Under the pieces are notes generated by a model. The model was not told where the DNA came from. It was given only the letters and a program-made list of their open reading frames with translations, and did not search any database. From assembly GCF_011759375.1 (NCBI RefSeq), contig NZ_JAARML010000005.1:124001-188000 (forward strand): 64,000 bases of DNA. Reading direction: 5' to 3'. A program made the translations under genes and the position numbers. This DNA is from Paraflavitalea devenefica. GTDB lineage: Bacteria; Bacteroidota; Bacteroidia; Chitinophagales; Chitinophagaceae. Each line of letters begins with the position of its first letter. Within the stretch, counting starts at the first letter, position 1. Below are positions 47,986-57,480 of this stretch, in pieces.

Positions 47986-48100
47986 AAGACATAAACTTTA
48001 AAAGATGAACAATAAAACAGGGGATCGCTATACCCATATACGAGCAGATATGGTACTTGGATTTAATAAAATATCTTCTTTTTACTATTTTAATGCCTTC

Positions 48101-48188
48101 TTACAGCGTACCTGCAACGATGTTTCAGTGACATCATAGCGGACTTTCAGCGATCTTACAGCGATGTTACAGCGGCCTTATAGCGATA
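48101..48188. repeat. Eight 11-bp tandem units
   Basis: The 88 bases divide exactly into eight 11-mers with consensus TTACAGCGATC: ttacagcgtac, ctgcaacgatg, tttcagtgaca, tcatagcggac, tttcagcgatc, ttacagcgatg, ttacagcggcc, ttatagcgata. The AGCG core is in register in six of the eight units. The array starts 116 bp upstream of the unknown gene that begins at 47985 on the minus strand. The period is close to one helical turn, so repeated protein binding is possible. It is not a CRISPR array: the units are too short and have no spacers. Confidence 0.8.
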
Positions 48189-48296
48189 CAAATCAATGTT
48201 ATATCTTACCCAGGTAAATACCACAGCAGTATCTCTGCCATAGCAGGGAGGGGGCAGCGCCCACCCGGCAGTACCCCAAAAGGCAGGTAAACGTAG

Positions 48297-48452
48297 TCTC
48301 ATTGTATCAGCAGCAGCCCCTATATTACTTATCTCGATTACTGGATCACTTATCCCGACAGAAGTTCTATTAGCCTCGACGTGTATGTGTACAATGCTTC
48401 CGGCTATGTGGGTGTCGGATTTACGTCGGTGTACGCATATCCCTGTCCTTAA
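48297..48452 (+). pseudogene. Possible remnant of a coding sequence
   Basis: One frame is open for 51 codons to a TAA at 48450 and reads like protein (YITYLDYWITYPDRSS, ISLDVYVYNASGYVGVGF). It has no ATG, and an in-frame TAG precedes it. It may be the 3' end of a decayed gene or a chance frame. Nothing else in the 758-bp gap looks coding. Confidence 0.25.
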
Positions 48453-48510
48453 TTGTCAAATATTGATCATCGATCATTGATTATTGATCATTGGCCAATA
48501 TGCAATGATC
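48451..48510. repeat. AT-rich quasi-repeat (ATTGATCATTGATTATTGATC type)
   Basis: Repeated phrases of about ten bases, TATTGATCAT / CGATCATTGA / TTATTGATCA / TTGGCCAATA. The reverse complement closely matches the in-frame tract 59056-59085 inside the fecR gene at 58142, and more loosely 14328-14357 in the other fecR. Confidence 0.6.
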
Positions 48511-48597
48511 AACACACGAAGTTCAATGATAAAAGCCCGGCCGCTTGCTCCGGGATTATTCATAAACGGGAGTTTTTTTCGCATGACCGCCTGGTGA

Positions 48598-48609
48598 GAC
48601 CCCGGGGTC
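48598..48609. repeat. GACCCCGGGGTC palindrome
   Basis: A 12-bp perfect palindrome in the gene-free stretch before the LamG-like gene; no T-run follows. Possible protein-binding site, otherwise unexplained. Confidence 0.35.
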
Positions 48610-48743
48610 TGTTTGTAGACTTATATCAAATAGTGATCTATTTTATTGGCTGGTTATAATATAGGATATGCTATCGCGTTTTTTTGCAACACTAGTCAAA
48701 CTCCTTATCTTTTTTTCGTTGATCGGTGTCAATCCAATAATTC

Positions 48744-50684
48744 ATGAAGACCTTTTTTAAAAGTGCCATGCTTTCGCATGTGCGCACTCACCGCTCTGTA
48801 AAAACCTTATTGCTTGCAATCGCTGCCTCCTTTTACCTTTTTCCTGCTTCGGCGCAGAGTTATTATCCCGGCGGATTGGGCAACACTAACCTCATCGTAT
48901 GGCTGAATGCTGCAAACACCTCTTCTGTTACGCTGACCGGCGGTACTAATGTGAGAAGATGGAGCGACCTGAGTGGGCGTTCCTATCACTTCGTACAAAA
49001 TACCAACGCCCGGCGACCAGTTTATTATGCTACCGGGGGACCTAACAGCAAGCCGGCTATCAGGTTCACCGCTTCCAATGATCATTACCTGAGCACTCCT
49101 TCTATACCGAATACTATTTCATATACGGCTGGTGTGAGTTCCTTTACAGTCGTTAACTTTTCAGCCACATCAGGCGGTGGCTATGAACGGATCTATGATT
49201 TCGGGGTCGGTGAAAGTGATAATTGTATCTGGTTCGGACGTCATGGTACTTCCAGCAATATAGCGTATGAAGGCCGTACCAATGGTACATTGGTGCAAAC
49301 CTATACCAATACTACTTCGATCATTGCCAATGGCACGCATCAAATGCAGGAAGTGATACAACAGGGTGGTACAGCCGGTACTACTTCACCGGTAACCTAT
49401 TACAGGGCAGGTACTGCCTGGACCAGCGGTGGTACTTATGGGAGCATCACCTACGTGCCTGCTGCCGCCAACCGGGGCAGTAATTATATAGGCCGCAGCA
49501 ACTGGGCGGCTGATGAGTATTATAATGGCTACATGTCTGAAATATTGTTCTACAATATCTTCATGAATACTACCCGGCGCATCATCCTCGAAAATTATTT
49601 ATCAGCTTCCTGGGGAATTACAGTCGCTAATTCCAGGTACACCACACCCGCTGTCGGCGATTACGGCACCAACCTCGTAGGCATCGGTTATACCAGCGCC
49701 TCCGATCATTTTCTCACTGACGTCAATGGCTCTACTGATGGGCTTGGTTTCAGCAGTGGCGCCACTGCTTCCGATTTCCTGAATACGGCCGGTTACGTAA
49801 TGGCGGCACATGACGGACAAACCAATTCGGTCAACAGTAGTATCAATATATCCGGCATAGGCAATAACCTGTACAAGTGGAATCGCTCCTGGAATATCCA
49901 GAAAACCGGTGGCAACAGCACCGGAAATATTTCCATACGGTTTAATTTTTCCGATTACAACGGATCTTCTCCCAATAGCACTTATTCTTATGCTTTATTG
50001 TACAATGCTACGGATGGTTCCTTTACCTCCGGCACCAATCAGTTAAAGGGTAACAATGATGTGATTACCGGCGATATTGTATCGTTTTCTGTAAATGCAG
50101 CCAACCTGCCGGCGGGTTATTATACGCTGGTATGGAGTACCTCGGCTGTATTGCCGGTAGAGCTCACCAGCTTTACTGCCACCCCGAAAAACAATAGCAG
50201 CCTGCTGCAATGGAGTACGGCACAGGAAACCAACAGCAGCCATTTTGAAGTCCAACGTTCGGTAGATGGGACTACTTATTCCACTATCGGGCAGGTAGCT
50301 GCGAGGGGAAACAGCACGGCAGTAAGCTGGTACAGCTTTACAGATCCGAATCCCATAGCCGGCCGCAATTATTACCGGCTGAAAATAATAGATAACAAGG
50401 GGGCTGTTAATTATTCTGCCATTCGTGTGGTGGATAGGGAAGGGGCTGCCGCTGCACCGGAAGTTTATCTAACGGCATCCGGCAGTAGCCTGCATATTAA
50501 CGGTCTTACTGCCACAGGTATGGTTACCGTGCGTATGTTCAACGCGGCGGGACAACTGGTGAAAAGAGTACAACAACCTGCGACACCCGTGATGGATATT
50601 GCCATGGAACTGCCCGGGGGATGGTATATGGCCGAGATCAGCAGCGCAGACAAAACATACAGGAAGAAGATCATTAAGCAATAA
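48744..50684 (+). CDS. Secreted LamG-like protein with type IX secretion C-terminus
   Basis: 646 residues. A signal peptide ends near residue 38 (LYLFPASAQ region) after a long basic start. Residues about 45-280 form a concanavalin/LamG-like jelly-roll (LIVWLNAANTSSVTLTG, WSDLSGRSYHFVQN, SNYIGRSNWAADEYYNGYMSEILFYN). A beta domain with LPVELTSFTATPKNNSSLLQWSTAQETNSSHFEVQRS follows, common in gliding/T9SS cargo. The last 75 residues are the T9SS type A sorting domain, ending in YRKKIIKQ. The protein should be exported through T9SS and displayed or released at the cell surface, possibly as a glycan binder or adhesin. Confidence 0.85.
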   Translation: MKTFFKSAMLSHVRTHRSVKTLLLAIAASFYLFPASAQSYYPGGLGNTNLIVWLNAANTSSVTLTGGTNVRRWSDLSGRSYHFVQNTNARRPVYYATGGPNSKPAIRFTASNDHYLSTPSIPNTISYTAGVSSFTVVNFSATSGGGYERIYDFGVGESDNCIWFGRHGTSSNIAYEGRTNGTLVQTYTNTTSIIANGTHQMQEVIQQGGTAGTTSPVTYYRAGTAWTSGGTYGSITYVPAAANRGSNYIGRSNWAADEYYNGYMSEILFYNIFMNTTRRIILENYLSASWGITVANSRYTTPAVGDYGTNLVGIGYTSASDHFLTDVNGSTDGLGFSSGATASDFLNTAGYVMAAHDGQTNSVNSSINISGIGNNLYKWNRSWNIQKTGGNSTGNISIRFNFSDYNGSSPNSTYSYALLYNATDGSFTSGTNQLKGNNDVITGDIVSFSVNAANLPAGYYTLVWSTSAVLPVELTSFTATPKNNSSLLQWSTAQETNSSHFEVQRSVDGTTYSTIGQVAARGNSTAVSWYSFTDPNPIAGRNYYRLKIIDNKGAVNYSAIRVVDREGAAAAPEVYLTASGSSLHINGLTATGMVTVRMFNAAGQLVKRVQQPATPVMDIAMELPGGWYMAEISSADKTYRKKIIKQ

Positions 50685-50689
50685 AGCGC

Positions 50690-51433
50690 TCAGTGTTTCA
50701 GTGCGTCCAGCACCTCAGCTTTACGCCTCCTGGAAACCTCTACGCGACTGGCATCCTTGAGTGTAATAAAACCATCGTGGTCAATAAAAGAAATAAAGCT
50801 TTTATTGACCAGGTGCGATTTATGACAGCGGATGAAATGATAAGGCGTCAATAGCTCATCATACTCGCCCAGTGTTTTGGAGGAAAGATATTGGCGGCCG
50901 GTAGTAGCAAAAAAACGGGTATAATTGCCAACAGCCTCACAGCGGATGATCTCGTTGGGGAAAAGGAAATGCACGCCTTCTCTCGAAGGCAGCGCCAGCC
51001 TGAAATCAGTGTTGCCGGTGGCATGTATATTCTGTTGCATATTGTCAAAAAGCACCTGCTGATGGAGTACATCTTCCTGTGAACTGGTAAAGCGTTTTAC
51101 AGCCTGGATCAGCTCTTCCACATCAATGGGTTTTAGCAGGTAATCAAAGGCGCTGAAGCGGATGGCCTGGATGGCATACTCATTATAAGCGGTGGTAAAA
51201 ATTACCTTGAAATTCTTATTGGGCAGTTGCTGTAAAAGATCAAAACCGGAAATATGCGGCATACGGATATCCAGGAACACAAGATCTGGCTGATACTCAC
51301 CGATCATGGCAGCAGCATGCTTTGCATGATTGCACACAAATACCTGTTGTATCTGCGGAATAAACTTTTCAATCATCAGGCGCAGCACATCGGTGGCTCG
51401 CTCTTCATCATCAATAATCATTGCTTTAACCAT
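50690..51433 (-). CDS. LytTR-family response regulator
   Basis: 247 residues from ATG 51433 (a longer frame back to 51547 overlaps the kinase end and is unlikely). The receiver domain (1-120) has MIIDDEERATDVL and the phosphoacceptor Asp at about residue 53 in DLVFLDIRMP; TTAYNEYAIQAIRFSAFDYLLKP completes it. The LytTR DNA-binding domain covers about 145-247 (RCEAVGNYTRFFATTG; FIRCHKSHLVN). It should bind DNA after phosphorylation by the kinase encoded 10 bp upstream. The target is unknown; the T9SS cargo gene, whose 3' end is 5 bp away in convergent orientation, is not obviously under its control. Confidence 0.92.
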   Translation of the reverse strand: MVKAMIIDDEERATDVLRLMIEKFIPQIQQVFVCNHAKHAAAMIGEYQPDLVFLDIRMPHISGFDLLQQLPNKNFKVIFTTAYNEYAIQAIRFSAFDYLLKPIDVEELIQAVKRFTSSQEDVLHQQVLFDNMQQNIHATGNTDFRLALPSREGVHFLFPNEIIRCEAVGNYTRFFATTGRQYLSSKTLGEYDELLTPYHFIRCHKSHLVNKSFISFIDHDGFITLKDASRVEVSRRRKAEVLDALKH

Positions 51434-51443
51434 AGGATTATCT

Positions 51444-54400
51444 TTAAAAATTATACAGATGGATAATGACTCTTGTTCCGGAAGCGTTGCCTGCTGCATC
51501 CTGCATGTCAATAATTGAAAGGGAGCTGTTGGAGCTTTTTTGCTCATTCCAGGCTTTCAGTCTTTCATGTCCTACACTGACGCCTTTACCGGTATGACGC
51601 CGGGCATCTGCATTGTGCTCCTTCATCGCCTTGCTGGCGGCACAGCCAATACCATTGTCCTCTACAATACACTGAATGCCATCGGTACCGGTCTCTGAAA
51701 AATGGACGATCAGGCGGCGATGCCCCTCTTTATGCAGCAGGCCATGCCACAAGGCATTTTCAACAAAAGGCTGAAAGAAGAGGGTAGGTACATACGTTTC
51801 CTCCTGGTCAATGGCGGCATCACAGGTAATACGGTATTCAAAACTTTCTTTAAAGCGCAATGATTCAAGCTCCACATACAGCTTTAAGATCTCCAATTCC
51901 TCTTTCAGCGTGATCTTCTCGCGGTCGCTTTGGGTAAGCACCAGCCGCAGCAGCCTGGAAAATTTGGAGAGGAACCGGGTGGCGGTGGTCTCTTCGCCGG
52001 CCAGTATCATTTGCTGAATGGAATTGAGGGCATTGAACAAAAAATGCGGGTTCATCTGCAGCCGCATGCTTTGCAGCCTGGCTTCGGTGGCCTTCTGCTT
52101 GTTCAGTAAAGCTTCCAACTGGGCCTGCTGCTTGTTCTGCTCAGCTTCAATAACCACCATCTTATCGGCCAGCAGGGCTGCGATCGTGGTAAGTATCTGC
52201 AAATGCCGGTCGGTATAAAAACCCTTTTGTGAATGCTCGCTGTCTATGATCCCGATCACCTTGCCGTCCCGTATCACGGGAACAGTAATTTCGGAATATC
52301 GCCGCACATCGTCTACAATATACCGCGGGTCTTTGGTGGTGTCGTTGATGATCTCCGGCTTTCCACTCTGCGCCACGCTGCCTACAATGCCTTCTCCCGG
52401 TTTTATCTCTATAGGGTTCATGATCTTGTTCTCTTCGGTTGTTTTAGGTCCCCAGGCAGCTTTCTGTACCAGTAATCCGCTTTTTTTATCCAGCAGGTAA
52501 ATCACGCAGTCCTCAAAGCCCAGCCGGGCAATACAGTTCCTGGCGGTGTCCCAGAGCATTTCATCAATCGTCGTCTTTTCATTCAGCAGGGTAGCAAAAT
52601 AATTGACCACCTGCTCTATTTCGAGCTGGTGCTGGTAACTGAGTGTCTTTACCTTCTGCAGTTCCGTCTTTTCGGCTTCCCTTCTTCTGATCATCTTTTC
52701 CCGGCTGCGGATCAGGTAAAAAGAAAGACCGAGCACACCCAGGGCAGCAGTGGTGATCACCCACCATTGGCGCCACCAGGGCGCCAGGATGGCAAAGCGG
52801 ATGGGCGTTTTGCTTTCCACCCATTGTACGCCATCGGAGGAGGCTTTTAACCGGAAACTGTATTTCCCCGGCCTTAAAGAATTATAACGCACTTCATTCT
52901 GGTCCATCACCGTTGTCCATGTCTTATCGGTCCCTTCCAGCATATACTGGAATAAAATATTGCGGCTCCCGAATACATTCACTGCCGCAAAATGGAAGGC
53001 TACATTATTACGGCTGAAGGGAAGCTGGAAAAAATCCGAAGCCACGAAATAAGTGGAATCAAGAACAGACACCTTAAAAGTGAGGGGATTGGGGTTCGTG
53101 TTTAGCTGCAGCATAGGACGGGGATCAAAAAAACTGATCCCTTTTTCGCTGCCCCAATATTGTATACCGTCCGCATCATTGAAATGAGCGCCTGGACGGA
53201 AACCAAAATGCCCCAGGCCGGCCCTGCTGTCAAAATAACGGAACGATTTACGGCGTGGATCAAAGCAGGTGATCACCATATCATTACCGATCCAGATAGT
53301 GCCCTGCTTGTCTTCCAGGAATCCTTCACACCGGTTCAGCCACAGCCCGTTTTGTTGGGTGTAATTGTCAATCCTGCCGTTGGGTTGCAGTATGCTCATG
53401 CCTTCCGGCGATCCGATATACACGGCGCCATCGGCTGCCTGGATGAACGAGTAGCAGTAGTCGGAGACGAGCTTTTTTTCTTTGTTGAAGATAGTGACCG
53501 AATCTGTAGCTGGGTCCCAGCACCAGGCGCCCAATCCCGCTGTGCCCAGCCAAAGGCGGTTTTGCCGGTCCACATATACCGTATTCACCCGTTTGGTGAC
53601 CAGTTGCTTAAAAACAGGATGCGATGAAAGCGGATCAACTTGTTGTGTGAGAGTATTGATCTTATAAACGCCGCCTCTGCCGCATGCCCAGATCATGCCT
53701 TCCTGGTCCATCGTAAGGTGTGCAATAAAATTATTGCGCAAGGTGGAGTCCAGTCCGCCAAAACCATTATTAAAAATCCTGAATTGGCCGCTGGTTGGCT
53801 GCATCACGCCAATGCCGCCGCCATCTGTGGCCACCCATACCTGGCCCTTCCTGTCTACGCATACACTATTGATCTCGATCTTCCTGAAGCCGATGCCTTC
53901 ATTGGGGTACGGGTATTCATAAAACGTGGACGTATTGGTGTGCGGGTCCCAGTTGATCAGCCGGTCATAAGCGGCCAGCCAGAAAGTACCGTTCTTGTCT
54001 TTGGCGATCGCATTGATGTGCCCGTCAAACAGTTGTTCGTTCTTATCCACGAAATAAGAAAGATGGGAGGCGGAGTAATTTTTTGTATTGAAATAAGAAA
54101 GCCCGGAAGTAGGAGAGCTGATGAACACATTCCCATTGTCTTCACAGTGGATGCCGGTATTCCAGTCGGATGCCACCGACAAAGGATCATAAGGCTTGTG
54201 CCGGTATTGGGCCAGTTGTTTCGTTTGCGGATCGAAAATAAAGATGCCGCCAAAGCGGGTAGTAATGATGATGCGCCCGTCGACCGCCTTACGCACCTTA
54301 TTAATGTTATACCTTACGGTACGGCCTTTTTCCGTGAGGATGGTGGAGAATTGTTCTTCAATTTTCCCCGTTTTGATGTTAATGGCATACATATACCCTT

Positions 54401-55079
54401 TAAAGCTGGCGGCAAATACCAGGGTATCGTTCAGTTTGCAGGCCGTTGAGATATCAGGCAGTTCAAGCCGGAGCATTTCTTTTTTGCGGCTGTAATCGAT
54501 CATGATCAGCCTGCGGAAGCTGCCGCACACCAGCAACGTATCGGGGCTGAACAGGTTGCCATTCGTAAAATTTTCCTTTAAAAGAAGTTCGCCTGAAAAA
54601 GCAAGGAGCTCCCATTTTTTGTGCTGTTCATTAAAATAGAAATGCCCTTTGTCTGAGAGAATAATAACGCCATAGGAGCGGGTTTCCACCTGTATAGTCG
54701 CATTGTACCCGGTAATGGTATCGTGGGGAATGATCTTGTGAAATTGTCTTTTCTCATCAATCATGGTGACTCCTTTAATCGTCCCTACCCAGATGCGGTT
54801 ACGGCTGTCGCAGATCAGGCCGCCGATCTGGTCGGTGAACAGTCCCGGCGTATTTTGCCTGGTAAACAAGGTCAGCGTTCGCCCGTCGTACAGATGCAGG
54901 CCATTACTCGTCCCGATCCACAAAAAACCATTACGGTCGGTAGTGACGGCGGTCACATTGTTATCCGACAGGCCGTTGGAGGTATTCAGGTGATGGAACG
55001 CAATAGGCTGCCCGCCTGCAGACAGGGTCAGCAGCAGGAAAACAAATACGGCTCCGTGTATGGCTTTTTTATACTTCAA
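51444..55079 (-). CDS. Reg_prop sensor histidine kinase with GAF and LytS-type kinase domains
   Basis: 1211 residues with a signal peptide (1-23). Residues about 25-680 are periplasmic two-component propeller repeats (for example DRNGFLWIGTSNGLHLYDG; GNIWIG-like units such as GTIWIGNDMV). A Y_Y_Y domain (about 690-760) leads to a membrane span at about 765-790 (WWVITTAALGVLGLSFYLI). A coiled linker and a GAF domain (about 822-970; EIKPGEGIVGSVAQSGKPEIIND) follow. The LytS-type kinase domain has the phosphorylated His at about 1012 in MNPHFLFNALNSIQQ; ATP binding uses VEDNGIGC at about 1140. It signals to the LytTR regulator 10 bp downstream. The inserted GAF domain is not standard for reg_prop kinases. 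Confidence 0.92.
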   Translation of the reverse strand: MKYKKAIHGAVFVFLLLTLSAGGQPIAFHHLNTSNGLSDNNVTAVTTDRNGFLWIGTSNGLHLYDGRTLTLFTRQNTPGLFTDQIGGLICDSRNRIWVGTIKGVTMIDEKRQFHKIIPHDTITGYNATIQVETRSYGVIILSDKGHFYFNEQHKKWELLAFSGELLLKENFTNGNLFSPDTLLVCGSFRRLIMIDYSRKKEMLRLELPDISTACKLNDTLVFAASFKGYMYAINIKTGKIEEQFSTILTEKGRTVRYNINKVRKAVDGRIIITTRFGGIFIFDPQTKQLAQYRHKPYDPLSVASDWNTGIHCEDNGNVFISSPTSGLSYFNTKNYSASHLSYFVDKNEQLFDGHINAIAKDKNGTFWLAAYDRLINWDPHTNTSTFYEYPYPNEGIGFRKIEINSVCVDRKGQVWVATDGGGIGVMQPTSGQFRIFNNGFGGLDSTLRNNFIAHLTMDQEGMIWACGRGGVYKINTLTQQVDPLSSHPVFKQLVTKRVNTVYVDRQNRLWLGTAGLGAWCWDPATDSVTIFNKEKKLVSDYCYSFIQAADGAVYIGSPEGMSILQPNGRIDNYTQQNGLWLNRCEGFLEDKQGTIWIGNDMVITCFDPRRKSFRYFDSRAGLGHFGFRPGAHFNDADGIQYWGSEKGISFFDPRPMLQLNTNPNPLTFKVSVLDSTYFVASDFFQLPFSRNNVAFHFAAVNVFGSRNILFQYMLEGTDKTWTTVMDQNEVRYNSLRPGKYSFRLKASSDGVQWVESKTPIRFAILAPWWRQWWVITTAALGVLGLSFYLIRSREKMIRRREAEKTELQKVKTLSYQHQLEIEQVVNYFATLLNEKTTIDEMLWDTARNCIARLGFEDCVIYLLDKKSGLLVQKAAWGPKTTEENKIMNPIEIKPGEGIVGSVAQSGKPEIINDTTKDPRYIVDDVRRYSEITVPVIRDGKVIGIIDSEHSQKGFYTDRHLQILTTIAALLADKMVVIEAEQNKQQAQLEALLNKQKATEARLQSMRLQMNPHFLFNALNSIQQMILAGEETTATRFLSKFSRLLRLVLTQSDREKITLKEELEILKLYVELESLRFKESFEYRITCDAAIDQEETYVPTLFFQPFVENALWHGLLHKEGHRRLIVHFSETGTDGIQCIVEDNGIGCAASKAMKEHNADARRHTGKGVSVGHERLKAWNEQKSSNSSLSIIDMQDAAGNASGTRVIIHLYNF

Positions 55080-55313
55080 TCACCGGCAGGTTCCCGTTTA
55101 ATCGTTTAATTGGATCTATAAGTTAAAAACATTATTTACTTCCGGCAAACTTTTTACCAGGTTAATAGCTGGATAAGCAGGATGCCAGCATTAATATAAG
55201 GAAGTGTTTCATTTCCATACTTTTTTTAATAGTATGTTATAGTGAGTGTGTAACTGGACGAACCCGTAACAATTTGTTTTGCAATACGGCCCTGACTATC
55301 CGTTACTGGTCAG

Positions 55314-56411
55314 TTATGGGATGATATTTATCTGTCCGATCTTTATTTGATCACCGCAATGGGTAACCCCATATACCATATAGGTCCTGGCGCCGTTTCC
55401 ATTGGGCTGCAGCGAACCAAGCGGTATAAACACCTTCAGGATTTGGGTGTCAAAATCATGTGCGGGAGGTGCTGTAGTAACATCCTGCAGCCCTGTACTA
55501 ACCCACTTGATGTCCTTAAATTGAAAGTATTTACCGGTAACTTCTCCATAGGGATTCCCGCCGGCAGACTTGGAGAAGTTGCCACCAATGGAACTGATGA
55601 TTTGTATATTGGGTTGGTTGATGACGTAAAAGCTCTTGATTGCACCCGCCACATTAGTGCCTTCGATCTTTAACTGGAAATCCATTTTGCGTGCCGGCCT
55701 GGTGGGTATGTTTACACCCCCGGGAGAAGGAACTGTACAGTTATTCAACTGACAGAAATCTTTGGGCGGAAGATAAAAAATGAGTCCTCCGCATACCTGG
55801 TTCAGTATCCTTTTGGAGGCAGGTATTTTTACACCATTCACATAAAGTCTTAAATCATTAAAATACTTGTCATTACCATAGATGCCGGAGATGCCACAGG
55901 ACATCACTACAGAATCACCGGGCTGCACCGCCTGTGTGTATTGCTGAGGCCCGAAATGATAGCAGATATTATTGATGCCTGGAAGACCTACAAAATAACT
56001 GTTGCTGTCGGCGGTAGCCGTTATATTATTCTGTTTTACCCGGATCTTGCCATAATCAAAACCCTTAAAAAGCGTATCGCCGCCCCCGGTGATATATTTA
56101 TAGGGAACTTTCACTACCAGCTTGGTTGCAGTGGCGCTGACAACGTCGGCCGTCATCACCGTATCGGAAGTAGTAACGCCATATCCTCTTATGCTAACAA
56201 TGTTATTGGCCACAGTGGTGCTAAAGCCTGTGCCGGTAATGGTCAGCTCACTTCCCCAAAAAGCGTATTTGGGTGTAACATCGGTAATTTTCAAGGTGCC
56301 TGGATTGCCTCCTCCAGGGCCTCCGCCGGAGGAGGGATTGTCATCTTTGTTGCAGGATGCAACCATTGCGGTTGTTATGATACTACCCAACAAGATCTGT
56401 TTGAGATTCAT
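55314..56411 (-). CDS. Lipoprotein with IPT/TIG domain
   Basis: 365 residues. The lipoprotein signal is MNLKQILLGSIITTAMVASC (Cys20), followed by a Gly-rich linker. Residues about 40-130 form an IPT/TIG immunoglobulin-like domain (LKITDVTPKYAFWGSELTITGTGFSTTVANNIVSI). The rest is beta-rich with CNKDD, NICYHFGPQQYTQAVQ and QVCGGLIFYLPPKDFCQL segments. IPT/TIG lipoproteins in Bacteroidota often bind glycan at the surface, but no enzyme or SusCD gene is adjacent. The downstream and upstream genes are also lipoprotein and kinase genes, so the partner is unclear. Confidence 0.78.
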   Translation of the reverse strand: MNLKQILLGSIITTAMVASCNKDDNPSSGGGPGGGNPGTLKITDVTPKYAFWGSELTITGTGFSTTVANNIVSIRGYGVTTSDTVMTADVVSATATKLVVKVPYKYITGGGDTLFKGFDYGKIRVKQNNITATADSNSYFVGLPGINNICYHFGPQQYTQAVQPGDSVVMSCGISGIYGNDKYFNDLRLYVNGVKIPASKRILNQVCGGLIFYLPPKDFCQLNNCTVPSPGGVNIPTRPARKMDFQLKIEGTNVAGAIKSFYVINQPNIQIISSIGGNFSKSAGGNPYGEVTGKYFQFKDIKWVSTGLQDVTTAPPAHDFDTQILKVFIPLGSLQPNGNGARTYMVYGVTHCGDQIKIGQINIIP

Positions 56412-56454
56412 GGTTATTATTTTTACTGTTTGTGGTAAGTTGGTTTGATAGTGA

Positions 56455-57189
56455 TCAATTGCATTGGTATTGATGATTGAAAGTGGCAGTCACTGGTGTG
56501 CTGTAATGGTAGGTTACTTTCACACTGCTGATCTTGCTTGCATTGTCAAAGCTGTGATCGAGGGTGGCTATGTAGGTTGGGTTACTGAATGATTTTACCA
56601 GGTTCTTTGTCTTTATGAAAAAGAACCCATAATTGGCATACTGCAGGTGGTGAAAGAAGTCGCCATCCCCGGATGGCTTGTCAGTATGGTATTCATACGT
56701 TGTAGTGTTGCCGGAGTACTGGTGTTTCACCAGGTTGCCGTTTGCCCATTCAAACGTTTCTACCGAGGGAGTGCCTCCGGTGGATTTGGTGGTGGTTATT
56801 TTTATTAGCTGTGTACCGCTGTACTCATAGACTGTATTTTCCCATTCGGTCCCCGAAAGGTTCTTTTCCATTTTTACGTTGGATACCAGGCCATTGCTGT
56901 TGAGGGTAATCATACGCTTGTAAGAAAAGGAGCCTGAAAGGGTTTCATTGACAATGGCGGTGTTGCTGGAGTAAGAAAATGTCCTGACCCTGTTCTTATA
57001 AGTTACCGAGGCGAGTTTGTCTTCGGCATTATAGGAGTAATTGTAGTCGAAGCTCTCGGCGTCGCTTATGCTGGTGGTGGTGATGATCCTGCAGGCTGGC
57101 TTGTTGCTGCTTCCTTTTTTACAGGCATAAAAAGGGACCATGGTCAGCAGAAAAATGACCATCGCCACGGGCACATTGATTGTTTTCAT
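56455..57189 (-). CDS. Lipoprotein with DUF4595-like beta repeats
   Basis: 244 residues from ATG 57189 (the frame runs back to 57228, but the signal peptide begins at 57189: MKTINVPVAMVIFLLTMVPFYAC with lipidation at Cys23). The mature part has repeated short strands of the kind NYSYNAEDKLASVTYKN, RMITLNSNGLVSNVK and FEWANGNLVKHQYS, resembling DUF4595 or YD-type beta repeats. Function unknown. It lies 43 bp before the TIG lipoprotein in the same direction and may form an operon with it. Confidence 0.75.
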   Translation of the reverse strand: MKTINVPVAMVIFLLTMVPFYACKKGSSNKPACRIITTTSISDAESFDYNYSYNAEDKLASVTYKNRVRTFSYSSNTAIVNETLSGSFSYKRMITLNSNGLVSNVKMEKNLSGTEWENTVYEYSGTQLIKITTTKSTGGTPSVETFEWANGNLVKHQYSGNTTTYEYHTDKPSGDGDFFHHLQYANYGFFFIKTKNLVKSFSNPTYIATLDHSFDNASKISSVKVTYHYSTPVTATFNHQYQCN

Positions 57190-57203
57190 AACTGGTTCTT
57201 TGG

Positions 57204-57446
57204 TTAATGCCGTGAAAATAAGCACCACATCCTGGCAGGATTCCAGGTTTCTATCCTCCGGTTAGTAGCAATTACTGAACGGTAAAAGGTCAACTGATTG
57301 CCCGCTGCCATGATGCCTTTTGCCCAATAAGTATTATTTTTACATTCCTGCACTGCAGTCAATAAAGCCTTTTCCGGTAAACCTTTCCTCTTCGCCCGTC
57401 GAAGCCTTAGCATAAACGGGGCCTTATCGATCACCTGCTTCGCCAT
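57204..57446 (-). CDS. Possible small unknown protein
   Basis: 80 residues from an ATG at 57446, ending 14 bp before the lipoprotein start at 57189. It is basic, begins MAKQVIDKAPFMLRLRRAKR, and has no signal peptide or membrane span. I do not recognise it. Its position between a sigma gene and a lipoprotein gene and its clean frame make it plausible, but no independent support is seen. Confidence 0.35.
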   Translation of the reverse strand: MAKQVIDKAPFMLRLRRAKRKGLPEKALLTAVQECKNNTYWAKGIMAAGNQLTFYRSVIATNRRIETWNPARMWCLFSRH

Positions 57447-57480
57447 TACATGTTGTATTTAATAACTGCTGAAACAACCC

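Noticed and set aside
48101..48188. CRISPR-like array
   Set aside because: Units of 11 bp are contiguous with no spacers and there are no cas genes.
48453..48659. 68-codon frame after the AT-rich repeat
   Set aside because: Its first 20 codons are just the TTGATCATTGATT repeat, and the rest has no protein-like pattern.
53640..54449. Open frame of 269 codons on the plus strand
   Set aside because: Lies fully antisense to the sensor kinase propeller region, which has strong family motifs; the antisense frame has no recognisable domain.
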